Source: Bryobacteraceae bacterium (GTDB lineage: Bacteria; Acidobacteriota; Terriglobia; Bryobacterales; Bryobacteraceae). From it: DNA of 64,000 nucleotides. The DNA lies in contig JARKOC010000177.1 in assembly GCA_029975915.1 (NCBI GenBank), positions 186,001 through 250,000 of the forward strand, written 5' to 3'. Positions 1 to 8,592 of the stretch are shown one piece after another. The position numbers were made by a program, and so were the translations under genes. Every line of letters starts with the position of its first letter. Position 1 is the stretch's first letter. The notes beneath the pieces are model-generated. The model had not been told where the DNA came from. It made no database searches and worked only from the letters and a program-made list of their open reading frames with translations.

Positions 1-613
1 TACAGTGCTGGCCAGCCACATCGTCTCCTGTCCAAAACCAGTCCAAACTGAACCTCTCGCATGCCGCAGCTCCGACAGCGATGCTGAAATCGGCGCAGCG
101 CCGGAACATTTCGGCGGCGAGATCCGGATCTCCGGCGATGTCGGCCATGGCGTCCTCCATTCCACGGAGTCGCCAGTACATCTCAAAGATGCAAGGCGAA
201 ACGTCGCACCCGATGTAGTAATCGGCGCTCGCTTGTACGACGGGATTCATGAGAGCGAGGAGGTCATCGAGCCGGTCATAAGGTAAACGATAGGCGAGCA
301 CCTCGTCGCGCGAGGCGCCGGCCAGCGGGTAGCGGGAGATCTGGTTGAAACTGTGCTGCCGGAGCCATGTGATGCCCCACCAGTCCACGTGCGAATCGCC
401 ATCGTTTTCGTGGACAATCCCTTCCATGGCGTAGTTATTGTTCACCCAGGTCTGGCGGATGTCATTCCCCATCGCCTCGCCCAGCGCACTGATCGGAATC
501 TCCAGCATTGCTGCCAGCTTTCGGGCCGTATCCGGGTGAAACCACATGAAGATGGGCACCCGGTCCACCGGTTGTTTGGCGAGAGCGGCTCGTACTCGCT
601 GCTTGGAGGTCAT
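1..613 (-). CDS. URO-D family protein (uroporphyrinogen decarboxylase-like methyltransferase), 3' part off the window
   Basis: The reading frame is open from an ATG at 613 down to base 1, so about 204 N-terminal residues are visible and the C-terminus lies outside the window. It starts MTSKQRVRAAL and continues with QPVDRVPIFMW, the usual opening of URO-D superfamily proteins. Near residues 190-200 it has LDWFWTGDDVAGQ, matching the Gly-Asp-Asp region of the corrinoid or cobalamin-dependent methyltransferase branch rather than true HemE. The family are TIM barrels that either decarboxylate uroporphyrinogen III or move methyl groups to corrinoid proteins. Many Acidobacteria carry such paralogues next to sugar genes, as here beside a sulfatase. 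A TCTAAT box lies only 6 bases before the ATG. The exact substrate cannot be read. Confidence 0.85.
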   Translation of the reverse strand, partial: MTSKQRVRAALAKQPVDRVPIFMWFHPDTARKLAAMLEIPISALGEAMGNDIRQTWVNNNYAMEGIVHENDGDSHVDWWGITWLRQHSFNQISRYPLAGASRDEVLAYRLPYDRLDDLLALMNPVVQASADYYIGCDVSPCIFEMYWRLRGMEDAMADIAGDPDLAAEMFRRCADFSIAVGAAACERFSLDWFWTGDDVAGQHC

Positions 614-619
614 GGTGTT

Positions 620-649
620 ATTAGATCGCTTTTGTGTCTCGCGCTTCAG
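620..649 (-). promoter_or_regulatory. Putative promoter of the URO-D gene, leaderless spacing
   Basis: On the minus strand CTGAAG (644-649) and TCTAAT (620-625) are 18 bases apart. Only 6 bases separate the -10 box from the ATG at 613, so the transcript would begin at or next to the start codon. The -35 match is weak (3 of 6). Confidence 0.4.
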
Positions 650-672
650 CGCCACCCTACACTGCCGCTGGG

Positions 673-2223
673 CTATTCGGGTTTGTGCTGCGGGGCGTCG
701 CGCGCCTTGCGCCGCTGGGCTTCGGGCAGGCTCGTATTGAATGACGCGCCATAGCCAGTGGTCTGGTAGTAGACATAGTCCTGCCAGGGATCGCGGCCCT
801 CGATGCGGGGATCGCCTGTTTGTTTGAGGTAGCTTTCGAGTCTCTGGCGATGAGGGGCGAGTTCTGGATGCTGATCAAGCGCCAGGTTGTGAATCTGATG
901 GGGATCCGTGGGCAGGTGGTAAAACTCTTCGGCTGGGCGGCGGCCGAAGCACAGTTCGTAGTGTCTGGGGAAACGCTCACGGTTGGCTGGATCAAGCATG
1001 AAGTCGCGAATAGGCGCGCCGTCGACGTCGCCGTGGGTAGTGCGGTTCGACGAAAGGAACTCGCCGCCGGTCGGCCAGCGGTCGGGGGCAAAATTCCGGA
1101 TGTACAGGTACTCCCTGGTTCGGATGGAGCGCATGGGATAGGTGGCGCCACCGGGACGGGCCATGACGTGGCGCTCCATGCCGGTGACAGCGGCGTCCCT
1201 GGACAGATCGGTGACGCCGGAGCGGCCGGAATCGAGGATGGGCAGAAGGCTCCTGCCGGCGATGCCGGCCGGGATGGGTAGCCCGGCGGCGGTAAGAAAG
1301 GTGGGGGCGAAGTCGATGTGCTGGACGATGTCATCGACAGCGACGCCTCCCCGGAATCTGGATCCCCAGCGAACGGCCAGCGGCATGTGCACGCCGCGGT
1401 CGTAAAGGTTCACCTTGGCGCGCGGAAACGGCATGCCGTTGTCGCTGGTGACGACAATCATGGTGTTGTCGAGTTCGCCGGCGGCTTCGAGGACATCGAG
1501 ACTCCTGGCGAGCTGCCGGTCGTGCCACTCGATTTCGGAATAGTAGTCGAGGATGTCGCCGCGGACTTCTGGCGTGTCGGGCCAGCAGGCGGGGACGGAG
1601 ACTTCATCGAGACCGTGGCCTGTGGCGAGTCCGGCGCCGCGGGCGTAGATCCGATGGGGTTCGGTGGAACCAAGCCAGAAGAAGAAGGGCGCGCCAGCCG
1701 GACGGTCGCGCAGGAAGTCGTCGAAGTTGGCGGCGTAGTCTCGGGGGTCGATGCCGGTGCGGGGCTGAGGGTCATGGCGGCGCGCGTTGTACTCTTTGCC
1801 GTTCGGATGGCGTTTCAATCCTCCGGCGCGCCAGTCGCCGGGCGCCCAGCCTTTTCCTGTGAAGCCGACGTGATAGCCGGCATCCTCCAACAGGTGTGTG
1901 ACCAGCGGGTATTTCGTCGGGATGGTCCCATATAGCAGACCTGCTTCCTCGACTTGCCACATGTGGCGTCCCGTCAGGATGGAGCTCCGCGATGGTGTGC
2001 AGGACGGGGAAGAGCAGTACGAATTGGTGAAGAGGACTCCCTCACGGGCAACCCGGTCGAATGCGGGCGTGCGTATGCCCTTGCAACCGTAGGCGCCGGC
2101 GTGGGGGAAGGACTGGTCATCGGCGAGGACGAACAGGAAGTTTGGGCGGCGCGGTTGCTTGCGGCATGAAATCGACAACGCCGCCGGAACGGCTGTGGCG
2201 AGCAGATTGCGGCGGGAGATCAT
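673..2223 (-). CDS. Sulfatase (alkaline phosphatase superfamily), exported
   Basis: 516 aa. The N-terminus SRRNLLATAVPAALSIS resembles a Tat or Sec signal with twin arginines at 4-5, pointing to the periplasm. RPNFLFVLADDQ at about 26-37 supplies the first metal-binding Asp pair. SCTPSRSSILTGR at 74-86 is the C-x-P-S-R sulfatase signature, with Cys75 the residue converted to formylglycine. VTSDNGMPF in the middle adds the second metal site. The family hydrolyses sulfate esters or sulfamates of polysaccharides; overall form is closest to the heparan N-sulfatase-like class, which is a guess on substrate. No formylglycine-generating enzyme gene is in the window. The neighbours are a GH28-type enzyme (35 bases upstream) and a URO-D protein, which fits polysaccharide use. 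Confidence 0.93.
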   Translation of the reverse strand: MISRRNLLATAVPAALSISCRKQPRRPNFLFVLADDQSFPHAGAYGCKGIRTPAFDRVAREGVLFTNSYCSSPSCTPSRSSILTGRHMWQVEEAGLLYGTIPTKYPLVTHLLEDAGYHVGFTGKGWAPGDWRAGGLKRHPNGKEYNARRHDPQPRTGIDPRDYAANFDDFLRDRPAGAPFFFWLGSTEPHRIYARGAGLATGHGLDEVSVPACWPDTPEVRGDILDYYSEIEWHDRQLARSLDVLEAAGELDNTMIVVTSDNGMPFPRAKVNLYDRGVHMPLAVRWGSRFRGGVAVDDIVQHIDFAPTFLTAAGLPIPAGIAGRSLLPILDSGRSGVTDLSRDAAVTGMERHVMARPGGATYPMRSIRTREYLYIRNFAPDRWPTGGEFLSSNRTTHGDVDGAPIRDFMLDPANRERFPRHYELCFGRRPAEEFYHLPTDPHQIHNLALDQHPELAPHRQRLESYLKQTGDPRIEGRDPWQDYVYYQTTGYGASFNTSLPEAQRRKARDAPQHKPE

Positions 2224-2232
2224 AGCCCCTCG

Positions 2233-2262
2233 ATTGTAAGCGCCCGCGGATCAGCCGGTCAG
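2233..2262 (-). promoter_or_regulatory. Putative sulfatase promoter with short leader
   Basis: Minus strand CTGACC (2257-2262), 18-base spacer, TACAAT (2233-2238), then 9 bases to the ATG at 2223. It overlaps the stop codon of the upstream GH28 gene, so the sulfatase may be transcribed separately from it. Confidence 0.45.
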
Positions 2263-3554
2263 CCGCCTTTTACTATCGGAGGAGCGTTCTCCGCGACCAA
2301 GCCTTCGACATCGGAGCAGACGATGGGCGGGCGGGCGTCGGACTTGTCGCAAACCAGTTCAATATCGCGCAGCCGCAGGTTGCGGACGTGGCGGGCAAAC
2401 AAACCAAAGGCCGGCAAAGGTCCGAACATCCAGTGTTCGGGGTAGGCGTCTGGCTTTTCCTCGGGGATCCGGCGGGCTTGGTCTTCCGTCCCGCCGCCAA
2501 CGAACTCAAGCCGCATGTCCCGCAGGCTGAGATCCTCGATGGGATGGCCGGGCAGCCCCGCAATGGCGCAACCGGTTGCGGAACATCCGCGGGCGCGAAT
2601 ACCCGACACTGTTACGTTCCGCAGCCTGCCAACCGGCTGTTTTTCTCCGTTCGGAAGGAAGGGCCGCGCGCGGTCGCCCAATCGCACGAAAAGAGGCGCG
2701 CCAACATTCCGCATGGAAACATTCGAGATCGCGACTCCATTCATCTCGCCGCCGTCGACGATCTCCAGAGCGATGCCGGCGAGCCTCGTGTCGTAGATGG
2801 TGCAATTGGAAAAGACTATGTCCTGGAACCCGCCGTTGGTTTCAGTGCCCAGTTTAAAAGCGTTGCAACGGGTGGAGAGTGTGCAGTTCGTGATCGCGAC
2901 ATCGCGGCAAGCTTCAAGAGCGGTGCTCTTGAGGACGATGGCATCGTCACCCGATGAAATGTCGCAATCCGAAATCCGAACGCGGCTGCTGCAATCAATG
3001 TCTATGCCGTCGTTGTTCGCATTGACATGCGAATGCACCTTTATGCCGTGGATGGCGACCCCGTCGCAGCCCAGGTAGTGCTGCACCCACATCGGAGAAT
3101 CCTTGATAGTAACGCCGCTGACTGCGACGTTCTTGCAGGCGATCACGCGAATCATGTATGGCCGGACCTTGTACGGGCCCTTGAACGCTGCCCCCTGGCC
3201 ATCGATCACTCCGCGTCCTTCGATTGAGATGTTTTCGGCATTCTCCGCGTGGATCAAACTCTTGTCGGTGTAGTTGTCCGTGTAGCTGCGGAACGGACCA
3301 GGCAGGACTTTGAAGTCGCCCAGGTCGCGGCTGCCCTCCAGGACCGCGCCGGGCTCCAGCCAAAGCCGCACGTTCGAGCGGAGAACGAGAGTGCCTGACA
3401 CGTGCCGGCCTGGCGGGATCACGACGGTTCCTCCGCCATGGCTCGCCGCGGCATCTATCAGCTTCTGCAGTTCACCTGTGCGGGTCGCCGCCGCCAGCGC
3501 CGGTACAGCAGCCGGCAGAGGCAGAAAACCACGGCGTGTTGGATGGCCCATCAT
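2259..3554 (-). CDS. Glycoside hydrolase family 28-like (polygalacturonase-type) beta-helix protein, Tat-exported
   Basis: 431 aa from ATG 3554 (an ATG-ATG pair, so 3551 is possible; the frame also extends upstream to 3626 but loses signal-like character). PTRRGFLPLPAAVPALAAA is a twin-arginine signal. GGTVVIPPGRHVSGTL then starts the right-handed beta-helix typical of pectinases. NNDGID (Asn180, Asp182) and SGDDAI (Asp203, Asp204) match the N-x-D and D-D catalytic motifs of GH28; the downstream G-H-G and R-I-K motifs are not clearly present, so catalytic identity is less certain. GH28 enzymes hydrolyse galacturonan or rhamnogalacturonan by inversion. It lies directly upstream of the sulfatase in the same direction and probably takes part in degradation of an acidic or sulfated polysaccharide. 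Confidence 0.85.
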   Translation of the reverse strand: MMGHPTRRGFLPLPAAVPALAAATRTGELQKLIDAAASHGGGTVVIPPGRHVSGTLVLRSNVRLWLEPGAVLEGSRDLGDFKVLPGPFRSYTDNYTDKSLIHAENAENISIEGRGVIDGQGAAFKGPYKVRPYMIRVIACKNVAVSGVTIKDSPMWVQHYLGCDGVAIHGIKVHSHVNANNDGIDIDCSSRVRISDCDISSGDDAIVLKSTALEACRDVAITNCTLSTRCNAFKLGTETNGGFQDIVFSNCTIYDTRLAGIALEIVDGGEMNGVAISNVSMRNVGAPLFVRLGDRARPFLPNGEKQPVGRLRNVTVSGIRARGCSATGCAIAGLPGHPIEDLSLRDMRLEFVGGGTEDQARRIPEEKPDAYPEHWMFGPLPAFGLFARHVRNLRLRDIELVCDKSDARPPIVCSDVEGLVAENAPPIVKGG

Positions 3555-3789
3555 CGTAATGAGTATATGCCCGGTGCCTGACGGAGAATCACGGCAGGCC
3601 ACTGGGCAGCCCTCCGCTGCCTCCAAACCCCACTGGCCATCATGCGCAGACGTCTTGATCTGAAGCGCTTTGGAGCTATGCTCGCCACAACCGCCGCATG
3701 GAGGCTACTCCGTCCCGGTTGCGCGGCGCGAAAGCCGGAGTCGACCAAATCCAACCCCGCGCCGGCGCCTTGCCGTCTTGGATCGCGGC

Positions 3790-4158
3790 TCAGCGCAAAG
3801 GCAATTGCCTGACGCGCACCGTCTCACCGTCCGCCGAAATGGCAGCGCCTCTCTCAATGTCCGCCTCGCAAGCCCCCCATACACTCTTGATTAGCGCCGC
3901 CTGACGTGGAGCGTCCATTTTCTCCAGGCGCAAGAGCAGTACGGAAGGCTGATCGGCGCGGGTGAGGGCGAGGTTGGCGTGGAAGTCGTGGTCCAACGTG
4001 ATACAGACTCTCCCACCGGACCTGGCCGTCTCCAGTATCTCCTCATCCGAGGCGCGGGCAAGACCGATCTCGCTCACGTGGAGCGCGTCCCATCCATCCT
4101 GCCGAAGCAGGGAAGCGGCTCGCGGGGCAAGACCCTGGTCCAGCAGCACGCGCCTCAT
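3790..4158 (-). CDS. DUF5615 PIN-like protein (probable toxin component)
   Basis: 122 aa. It begins RRVLLDQGLAP, with Asp7, then has SDEEIL (38-42) and ITLDHDFH (Asp56, Asp58). This set of acidic residues marks DUF5615, a family with a PIN-like nuclease fold normally paired with a DUF433 antitoxin. The start codon overlaps the stop of the DUF433 gene by four bases (ATGA), so the pair is translationally coupled. Nuclease activity is inferred from the fold; neither cellular target nor toxicity has been shown by anything in this sequence. The window carries no other toxin-antitoxin pair. Confidence 0.82.
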   Translation of the reverse strand: MRRVLLDQGLAPRAASLLRQDGWDALHVSEIGLARASDEEILETARSGGRVCITLDHDFHANLALTRADQPSVLLLRLEKMDAPRQAALIKSVWGACEADIERGAAISADGETVRVRQLPLR

Positions 4159-4394
4159 GCGACTTGATTCAGGCGAGTGACGTTGTCATCAACGGTTGCG
4201 GCGGCAAAGCGAAGAGCCTGATTCAGATCCTCGTCCTCGAGATACGGATACTCGCGCAGTAGTTCCGCCCGATCCGGGTATGTCGCCAGAAGTTCGAGGA
4301 CCCGGCGGACGGTGATCCGCATTCCGCGCACACAGGGCTTGCCGCCGCACATGCCGGGTTCAACGGTGATCCTGTCAAATGGCGGGATCTGCAT
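4155..4394 (-). CDS. DUF433 domain protein (probable antitoxin)
   Basis: 79 aa from the ATG at 4394. The frame is open further upstream to 4730, but that part overlaps the next gene and reads as shadow sequence. The body carries DRITVEPGMCGGKPCVRGMRITV, the DUF433 core: a winged-helix-like small domain with the conserved I-x-x-x-P-x-x-x-G-x-P-x-I-x-G-x-R-I pattern. LLATYPDRAELLREYPYLEDEDLNQAL follows and matches the usual P-x-L-x-x-E-D-I-x-x-A-L segment. DUF433 proteins stand next to DUF5615 PIN-like proteins and are taken as antitoxins and probable autorepressors. Here the two genes overlap by four bases, antitoxin first. Confidence 0.85.
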   Translation of the reverse strand: MQIPPFDRITVEPGMCGGKPCVRGMRITVRRVLELLATYPDRAELLREYPYLEDEDLNQALRFAAATVDDNVTRLNQVA

Positions 4395-4485
4395 ATGAAC
4401 AGTGTAAACCCCATTCGCGGGAGGACAACCGGCGTAGCGGATCAGGAGTCGGGTCTGAGGCGGTCCGGTCTGGCTCATGTCACGA

Positions 4486-5160
4486 CTATTTGGATCGACT
4501 CCGCCGAATCGCCTCGCACTGCCGGGCCACATCGATCGTCCATCGGACCAGGGGATCCGGCGCTTCGGGACCCCGGACCCGTTCCGGATCGGGTCCGGAC
4601 AGAGTGAGTTCGAGTGACTTGTCATTGTCGGCGTAGGTGAACTCGTAGATGTTGGGATCCAAAGTGACAGACACCACCCCCTTTGTTTCACCCTGCAAAG
4701 CGACGGCAGGCGACGACCTCGCGACTGCACCCACCTCTCTCCAGAACCTCGCCATCCATTGCTTCGCTAAGGCTGGATCGATCTCCAGATCGACGATCCG
4801 GGGCTGAGCGAGTGCAATCTCTTTCTCGTTTGGCAACCTGCCGTTCTTACTCTCGAAGTAGGCAAGCTCTGTGCAGAGCGGTCTGTCGAAGGTGACGATT
4901 CTAACAAGCGGCTTTCGGTTCGCATAGTAAACCAGGCTGATCTGCCGCGCCCGGCCGACAAATGGTAGGACTCTTACGTGAAGGTCAAACTGGGACATCT
5001 CAGTCGGAATCGAATACGCGGAAAAACGCTTCTCGATCCACTGCGCGCAACTGACGCCTCCATCGGCCGTCGAGGAGTCGGCCGGTTGACCGTAAGAGGT
5101 GTTTTGCGCGGCGAAACACTCCGCGACAATTCCGAACAACAAGAGCGCGGCTACCCTCAT
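4486..5160 (-). CDS. Hypothetical secreted protein
   Basis: 224 aa from Met at 5160; a Met five codons earlier (5175) is also possible. MRVAALLLFGIVAECFAAQ is a clear Sec signal peptide with a cleavage site after AECFA or near it. The mature part has two or three cysteines, is mixed in charge and has no motif I recognise. The codon use looks like its neighbours, the frame is clean over its length, and the signal peptide argues that it is a true gene. It sits alone between the DUF433/DUF5615 pair and plsC. I cannot assign a function. Confidence 0.62.
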   Translation of the reverse strand: MRVAALLLFGIVAECFAAQNTSYGQPADSSTADGGVSCAQWIEKRFSAYSIPTEMSQFDLHVRVLPFVGRARQISLVYYANRKPLVRIVTFDRPLCTELAYFESKNGRLPNEKEIALAQPRIVDLEIDPALAKQWMARFWREVGAVARSSPAVALQGETKGVVSVTLDPNIYEFTYADNDKSLELTLSGPDPERVRGPEAPDPLVRWTIDVARQCEAIRRSRSK

Positions 5161-5272
5161 CCTGTACTCTTCCAAGAACCGGCGGACGCCGGACCTAACG
5201 TCCTCAGCTCAAGGATACCGGATGCCCGCTTCGGCGGAGATGCGGACGGTGCCGAGTTTGGTGCTACGCCGC

Positions 5273-6001
5273 TCAGGCGTGCCCCAACCGCTGCATGGCG
5301 GCTATTTCGTCGTAGATGCGTTTGGTGAGCGCCGCACGGTCATGGGATCGAAGCCCCGTGGTCTCGATCGGTTCGCCGATACGGATTGTCACCCGGCCAG
5401 GCCGGACATGGTGCGAGTGCATAGGCAGAATGTCCCTTACCCCGATGATGGCAATTGGCAGAATCGGGACTTCGCCTTTGATCGCCAGATATGCCGCTCC
5501 ATCCTTGAAAGGCTCCAGGACGCCTGTAACCGAACGCCCCCCCTCGGGAAAGATCAGCAGCGACACGCCATTTTGCTTCATGGCATGCCCGGCATGTGAA
5601 AGCACTTTGAGCGATCCCCGCGGATCGTCCAGCGGGACGCTGATGTTACCGGCGCGTTTCAGATGCCCGCCCAGAAACGGAATCTGAAAAAGCTCCTTTC
5701 TTGCCAGGAAGCGGAAGTTGGCCGGGACGTAGCTGAGCAGCACCGGCGTATCCATGTAGCTGACGTGGTTCGGGCAGATGACGTAGGCGACATCCGGGTC
5801 AACGTTCTCCACCCCGACCGCTGTCACTTTGGCCCCGGCTATCCGTAACAGCATCCGCGCCCAGGCGCGCGCCACACGGAGTTGCTTGCGCCCCCCTTCG
5901 TCGAATGGTGCGCAGAGCAGGCTGATGGAACCGTACACGATGGTGGCGAGGATGATGCCAGGGGCGCGGTACAAAACGCCGATGAGGTAACTCAACGTCA
6001 T
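5273..6001 (-). CDS. plsC: 1-acyl-sn-glycerol-3-phosphate acyltransferase
   Basis: 242 aa. NHVSYMD at 78-84 is the N-H-x4-D acyltransferase motif I with catalytic His79 and Asp84. FPEGGRS at 151-157 is motif III, and VPILPIAI near 183-190 is the motif IV region. One hydrophobic segment near residues 5-30 anchors it to the inner membrane. It acylates lysophosphatidic acid to phosphatidic acid in phospholipid synthesis. The start overlaps the folC stop by four bases, so the two are co-transcribed and translationally coupled. Other members of this superfamily act on other lysolipids, and sequence alone does not exclude that. Confidence 0.9.
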   Translation of the reverse strand: MTLSYLIGVLYRAPGIILATIVYGSISLLCAPFDEGGRKQLRVARAWARMLLRIAGAKVTAVGVENVDPDVAYVICPNHVSYMDTPVLLSYVPANFRFLARKELFQIPFLGGHLKRAGNISVPLDDPRGSLKVLSHAGHAMKQNGVSLLIFPEGGRSVTGVLEPFKDGAAYLAIKGEVPILPIAIIGVRDILPMHSHHVRPGRVTIRIGEPIETTGLRSHDRAALTKRIYDEIAAMQRLGHA

Positions 6002-7296
6002 GCAGGGGAAGAATCCAATTCTTTCACAAGCAACGGCCGCGCTTCACCCACAAGGTAGAGCGAGCCTGTGATAAAGATTGCATCCTCGGGCTCTGCTCCG
6101 CTGAGTAGCGCCAACGCATCCTGAATCGTCGGGGCGAGGCGGGCATTCGCCGCACCCGAGAGGTCGCGGATCTGTTCCGGCGTGTAGGCCCGCGTCTGGC
6201 GAACCCCGGTGAGGATCAGTTCGGAAGCCAGCGGAAACAGTAGCGGCGCGATGACCGACAGATCTTTGTCGCTCATCGCCCCGAACACAATCCAAATTCG
6301 CCGGTGGTGATGAAACTCGCGGATATAGTCAGCCAGCACCTGCGCGCCGGCCGGGTTGTGAGCGCCGTCCAGAAAGATATCCGGCGACGAAGCGACGTGC
6401 TCCAGCCGGCCGGGCCAACGCGTAGCGGCAATCCCACGGCTGATCTCATCAGCGCTTGCCCCCAGATAGTGAAGCGCGGCGATCGCGGTAAGGGCGTTTT
6501 CGACCTGGTGCGCGCCGATCAGCGGACATTCAATGGGGATCGTCGCCGGACCCTGCGCCGTGAATCGGCTGCCGTATGCGTCCAGGTGGAGGTCCTGCGC
6601 CACCCAGTCGGCTGCCCGAACCACCTCGGAACGGCGCTCGATTGCGGCCCGCTCAAGCACCGCTTGTGCCTCAGGACGCTGGCGCGCGAGGACCACCGGA
6701 CGCCCGGGCTTGATGATCCCGGCCTTTTCGTGCGCGATCTTGGGGATCGTGTCTCCGAGGTAGCGCTCATGGTCGAAGTCGATCGGCGTGATAACCGATA
6801 GGACCGGATCGACCACGTTCGTCGCATCCAACCGCCCGCCCATGCCGGTTTCCAGCACCACGCTCTCGACGCCATTTTGGCGAAACAGCAGATAGGCCAT
6901 CGCTGTGATCGTTTCGAAGTAGCTGGGGTGGGCGTCGATACGCCCGCCGGCGATCAACCGTCCGGCTGTTTCATGAACTTCGTTGAAGGCGGCGGTGAAT
7001 TCCTCGACCGTGGCCGCCCGGCCGCCGATCCGGATTCTCTCGGTCGGTTCGACCAGATGCGGGGAAGTGTAGATGCCTGTATGGCGGCCGGCGGTGCGCA
7101 GAACACGCTCCACCATGGCGCAAATGGAGCCTTTGCCATTGGTTCCTGCCACGTGGATGGTAGAGAATGCCCTTTGTGGGTCGCCGAGGGCCGCGAGCAG
7201 GGTCTGAATCCGCTCAAGACCTAGTTTGATGGTCTTGAACTCGTTGCCCAGGGCATAGAGATATCGGACTGAGTCTGGGTAGGATGTGTCCAACAC
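5998..7296 (-). CDS. folC: Bifunctional folylpolyglutamate synthase / dihydrofolate synthase
   Basis: 432 aa, normal length. STIHVAGTNGKGS at about 45-57 is the ATP-binding loop of the Mur ligase / FolC family. LETGMGGRLDATN near 160 and PIDFDHERYLGDT near 182 are typical FolC motifs, and LDGAHNPAGAQVL marks the C-terminal domain. The enzyme adds L-glutamate to dihydropteroate and to folates in the cytoplasm. The assigned start is GTG at 7296. It heads a two-gene unit with plsC, overlapping it by four bases. The common partner accD is not adjacent here. Confidence 0.95.
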   Translation of the reverse strand: MLDTSYPDSVRYLYALGNEFKTIKLGLERIQTLLAALGDPQRAFSTIHVAGTNGKGSICAMVERVLRTAGRHTGIYTSPHLVEPTERIRIGGRAATVEEFTAAFNEVHETAGRLIAGGRIDAHPSYFETITAMAYLLFRQNGVESVVLETGMGGRLDATNVVDPVLSVITPIDFDHERYLGDTIPKIAHEKAGIIKPGRPVVLARQRPEAQAVLERAAIERRSEVVRAADWVAQDLHLDAYGSRFTAQGPATIPIECPLIGAHQVENALTAIAALHYLGASADEISRGIAATRWPGRLEHVASSPDIFLDGAHNPAGAQVLADYIREFHHHRRIWIVFGAMSDKDLSVIAPLLFPLASELILTGVRQTRAYTPEQIRDLSGAANARLAPTIQDALALLSGAEPEDAIFITGSLYLVGEARPLLVKELDSSPA

Positions 7297-7370
7297 ACCA
7301 TCCTAACTGGTAGGCGCACCCGCGGACCACGGCCGCATAGGATCTACCGGGGTTCGTTTGGTCAGGACGT

Positions 7371-8456
7371 CTATTTGCCGGACTTCTTCCAGGCGGCGAG
7401 GAGTTCAGCTTCCTTCTCGGCCGTGGGCCCGGCCAGACGCGTACGGCCGCCTTCGCCCTGTGTTTTGTACCATTTAAGCGTGTCGGCCACCGTTTCCGCG
7501 TAGGGTCTGTACTTCAAACCCGCCTTCACCGCCCGGTCGCTCTTCCAGGTGTGAAATCCCTTGTACTCGCCGAAGTACGGCGCCCAGATCGGGAAGGCGT
7601 CTTTGGCCTGTTTGTCGAGCCACTCGCCAGGAACCCAGATCAGTGAACTTCTGTTCGTGGTTGCCTTTTGGCAGGCGGCGAGGATTTCGCCCCACTTTTT
7701 GACTGGCCCGGCTGTATTGAACACGCCCATCACCGAATTCTCCACCACCGTGATCAGCCAGGCGCCGAGGTCGCGGACGTCGATGATTTGAATCGGGTCA
7801 GTGGGCGCGCCGGGCGCAAGCACTTCCCCGCCGCGGTCCACGCGGACCGGCCAATACGTGAACCGGCCGCTCGGGTCGTCCGGACCGACGATGTAACCAG
7901 GCCGCACCACCGCCGTTCGTCCAGGCAGTGCCTCCTGCACAGCCTTCTCGCAGAGCACCTTGAGCGGGCCAAAGGTCGCTTCGGTGATCTTCTCCACCGT
8001 CGGATCGGAAGTCGTCGCCAACTTGGCCGTTTCGTCCTGACCCTCGATGCTGTTATCGGCGTAGGCGGAGATCGACGAGATGAAAATATACTGCTTCACG
8101 TTCGGCGCCAGCAGTTTTGCCGAAGCGGCGGCCATCCGCGGATAATAGCCCGAGTTGTCGATCACGGCGTCCCACTTTCGCCCTTCCAGCGCCTTGATGC
8201 CCTCTCCCTTAAGTGGATCCCGATCGCCGTGGAGTTGTTCAATGTTCGGGAACAGGCCGGGCCGTGTCTTGCCTCTGTTGAAAAGGGTAAGTTCGTGGCC
8301 GCGCGCCTGAGCCGCCGCCACGGTGGCCGGCCCCAGGAAGCCCGTGCCGCCGAGGATGAGAATCCTCATCTTGCGCGGCGCCGCGGCGAGAGGATAGGTG
8401 GCGGCAAGTGTCCCAAGGAACTCGCGACGCGTGTGTTTCCGAGCGGATTTTGACAT
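7371..8456 (-). CDS. NAD-dependent epimerase/dehydratase family protein with Tat signal
   Basis: 361 aa from ATG 8456 (a GTG codon directly before it at 8459 is an alternative). TRREFLGTLAATYPLAAA is a twin-arginine type leader, unusual for an NAD-binding enzyme and seen in Acidobacteria and Planctomycetes. RILILGGTGFLGPATV follows, the Rossmann G-x-x-G-x-x-G motif of extended short-chain dehydrogenases. The middle has VIDNSGYYPR and YIFISSISAYAD, where the Ser-Ser and Tyr resemble the active-site S/T-Y region. Its substrate is probably a nucleotide sugar or an isoflavone-reductase-like compound; I cannot tell which. It is divergent from rpmH across 136 bases. Confidence 0.85.
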   Translation of the reverse strand: MSKSARKHTRREFLGTLAATYPLAAAPRKMRILILGGTGFLGPATVAAAQARGHELTLFNRGKTRPGLFPNIEQLHGDRDPLKGEGIKALEGRKWDAVIDNSGYYPRMAAASAKLLAPNVKQYIFISSISAYADNSIEGQDETAKLATTSDPTVEKITEATFGPLKVLCEKAVQEALPGRTAVVRPGYIVGPDDPSGRFTYWPVRVDRGGEVLAPGAPTDPIQIIDVRDLGAWLITVVENSVMGVFNTAGPVKKWGEILAACQKATTNRSSLIWVPGEWLDKQAKDAFPIWAPYFGEYKGFHTWKSDRAVKAGLKYRPYAETVADTLKWYKTQGEGGRTRLAGPTAEKEAELLAAWKKSGK

Positions 8457-8489
8457 CACTAGTTGCCAGTTTACGCCGCCTCCATGGGT

Positions 8490-8519
8490 TTGACACCCCT
8501 CTCGGAGGACACCTATACT
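8490..8519 (+). promoter_or_regulatory. sigma-70 type promoter of the rpmH operon
   Basis: TTGACA (8490-8495), 18-base spacer, TATACT (8514-8519): a full -35 match and a 5/6 match at -10. Transcription would start near 8526, leaving a leader of about 67 bases before rpmH. The start of the spacer (CCCCTCTC) nearly repeats that of the nuo promoter. Confidence 0.75.
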
Positions 8520-8592
8520 AGAATTTACGCCGCCATCGGGTGGCGCGTGCTATTGCTTTGCCCGGAAGAGTGGGCACTCCCGAAGGACAACC

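Noticed and set aside
4395..4730. N-terminal extension of the DUF433 frame
   Set aside because: It has no DUF433 similarity and overlaps the secreted-protein gene on the same strand.
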